Shown here: positions 51,027-52,201 of the stretch, piece after piece
Layout: each line of letters opens with the position of its first letter
How positions within the stretch are numbered: position 1 is the first letter of the stretch
From: Chara braunii
Taxonomy: Eukaryota > Streptophyta > Charophyceae > Charales > Characeae
DNA: 52,201 nucleotides
Direction of reading: 5' to 3'
NCBI GenBank assembly: GCA_003427395.1
Contig: BFEA01000035.1
Coordinates: 3,457,098-3,509,298, forward strand
The notes under the pieces: generated by a model
Seen by the model: only the letters and a program-made list of their open reading frames with translations
Told to the model about the DNA's origin: nothing
Database searches by the model: none
Translations under genes and position numbers: made by a program

Positions 51027-51299
51027 GTAAGTCTTTTTCTCGCCTACCTCTTTCTCCTCTCTCTCTCTTTTTCCTTCTCTTTCCGCACATACCTCTTCCC
51101 TCCAATCTTTGTCCTGCAACTCCCATTGTCTGTGTGTGGTCTCCCTTCTACGCTCACTTTCAACCATTTTTCCTCTTGTTCCCTGTTTTCCTGCGTCAGT
51201 GCTCGTCTGTCTTCGACGTTTTTCCACGGCAAGTCTGTCGTAATTTCCCCTCCTACCCTCCTTTTCGCTTCAACCACCACATATTATAGGTATGATCAA

Positions 51300-51450
51300 G
51301 ACATGGTAATAATAGTAATAATAACAAATAATAATAAAATAACAATAATAATACAAATTATACAATAATAATAATAATAATAATAATAACAACAACTAGT
51401 AATAATAATAATAATAATCATAATAACATCAATAATAATCCTAATCCTAA
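51300..51450. repeat. (AAT)n array ending in telomere-like CCTAATCCTAACCC
   Basis: AAT repeat with interruptions, then AATCCTAATCCTAACCCTTA at 51,433-51,452. Confidence 0.85.
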
Positions 51451-51452
51451 CC

Positions 51453-52030
51453 CTTAAGCAGCATTGGCCGCGGGGGGAGGTCGATGGTCCGCTCCGCGCC
51501 GGACTTGGGGGTGAAGTTTTGCTGCGGGCCGGCGGATGGAGGTGATCGAGGGCGGGCAGAGAGGCGCGCGTACCGAAATGTTAACAGCGCGCCATGAAAC
51601 GAGTGAGCGCGCCCACGGGGCCGGGCAGCGGCGGACGTAGATGTGAGGGAATATCTCGAAGCCGCTGCCGTCGATCAGCGGCCGGCCCCCTTTTTTTTAA
51701 AGCATTTTCATTATCGGTCTGTCGTTTCGCACTTTTTTCGTTGTTGCTTTTCTTTTTGTTTCAAGGCCGGCGTCCACCCTTTTTTTTTTCCTGCTTTTTG
51801 TTTTCTCTTTTTGTTTTGTTTCCCGGTGGGCGTGTCGTTTTGTCGTTTCTTTTCTTTCTGTTTCTCGGCGGGCGCGTCGTTTCGGCGTCTCTTTTCTTTT
51901 TGTTTTGTTCCCCGACGGGCACGCGGTTTGTTGTTTCCCACCCGGCCACACACACTCACTCACTCACTCGCCCGAATGCCCGCCCGCCCGCCCGCCCACA
52001 CACACACATTAATATTTTGAAGTTTGCTAT
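51453..52030. other. GC-rich then low-complexity sequence, no gene
   Basis: 51,460-51,690 is CpG-rich and unique. 51,690-51,940 is T-rich with repeated TTTTCTTTTTGTTT and GGCGGGCGCGTCGTTT phrases. 51,945-52,010 holds CACTCACT and CGCCCGCC repeats. Cys/Phe-rich frames are artefacts. Confidence 0.4.
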
Positions 52031-52035
52031 GAATG

Positions 52036-52105
52036 GTTGATGTTGGGGTTTGAACCCACGCACTGATTTGAAATACGCAACTGCCCTAACCACACAGGTA
52101 GATCG
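52036..52105 (-). pseudogene. tRNA-like sequence (SINE head or tRNA relic)
   Basis: The minus strand has an A-box-like CTGTGTGGTTAGGGCA and a good B box GGGTTCAAACCCC with a paired T-stem, spaced as in a tRNA. The acceptor stem pairs only partly, and no T-run terminator follows. It is probably a tRNA-derived SINE head. Confidence 0.45.
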
Positions 52106-52201
52106 GGTCCCTGTGTGGTTTTGGGGACTGCTTCTTTATGAAGTGTATCCGACGTCAGGCAGCTGAGAGGTCAGAATGTGCCTGTGTGTCCAAATCCTAA
52201 C

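Noticed and set aside
51697-52020. Phe/Cys-rich and Lys/Arg-rich frames near the right end
   Set aside because: Artefacts of TTTTCTTTTTG repeats; no start context or family.

Overview
This is a stretch of eukaryotic nuclear DNA made almost entirely of mobile-element remains, simple repeats and foldback sequences. The green lineage is suggested by a plant-like U6 5' hairpin (GTCCTTCGGGAC), by U2 and U6 relics, by a primer-binding site matching plant initiator-Met tRNA, by chromodomain-type Ty3/gypsy elements and by degenerate TTTAGGG-like telomeric motifs. A large repeat-rich genome such as that of a streptophyte (charophyte) alga would fit, but this is inference. The sequence has an assembly gap at 18,719-18,869 and a few ambiguous bases near 6.84-7.07 kb. 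No ordinary multi-exon host gene could be confirmed.

Region by region. 1-5.1 kb: tandem fragments carrying a hammerhead ribozyme core, three U6-related sequences (one a retroposed chimera with a 17-bp target-site duplication), a U2-like sequence and a LINE-type 3' tail. 5.1-7.6 kb: the most novel part. A hammerhead-ribozyme tandem unit (292 nt between predicted cleavage sites) lies between two direct repeats. The distal repeat runs into a minus-strand gene whose product combines a Josephin-type (ataxin-3-like) cysteine deubiquitinase domain with two RING-like zinc fingers. The proximal repeat keeps only the last part of that gene. 7.9-14.9 kb: satellites, microsatellites, a tRNA-headed SINE and unrecognised sequence. 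14.9-17.5 kb: a decayed minus-strand chromovirus pol. 17.6-18.7 kb: telomere-like motifs with a nested 371-bp near-perfect foldback. 19.2-24.5 kb: two LINE remnants pointing away from each other. 24.9-26.1 kb: a dense array of perfect hairpins and a 40-bp tandem repeat. 31.9-36.6 kb: a second, rearranged minus-strand gypsy element. 37.86-47.62 kb: one structurally complete gypsy element (LTRs, CTCTC target-site duplication, primer-binding site, gag, pol, chromodomain-like end) disabled by stops and frameshifts. 47.6-52.2 kb: (AAT)n arrays separated by duplicated, exon-like blocks that end in splice-donor-like CAG|GT.

How it fits together. LINE-type machinery probably made the U6 chimera and the poly(A)-tailed 3' ends; five loci share one 3'-terminal stem-loop. 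The hammerhead units recall retrozymes and Penelope-like elements, which process tandem transcripts through such ribozymes. Whether the Josephin-RING gene belongs to that element or was captured by it is the most interesting open question here.
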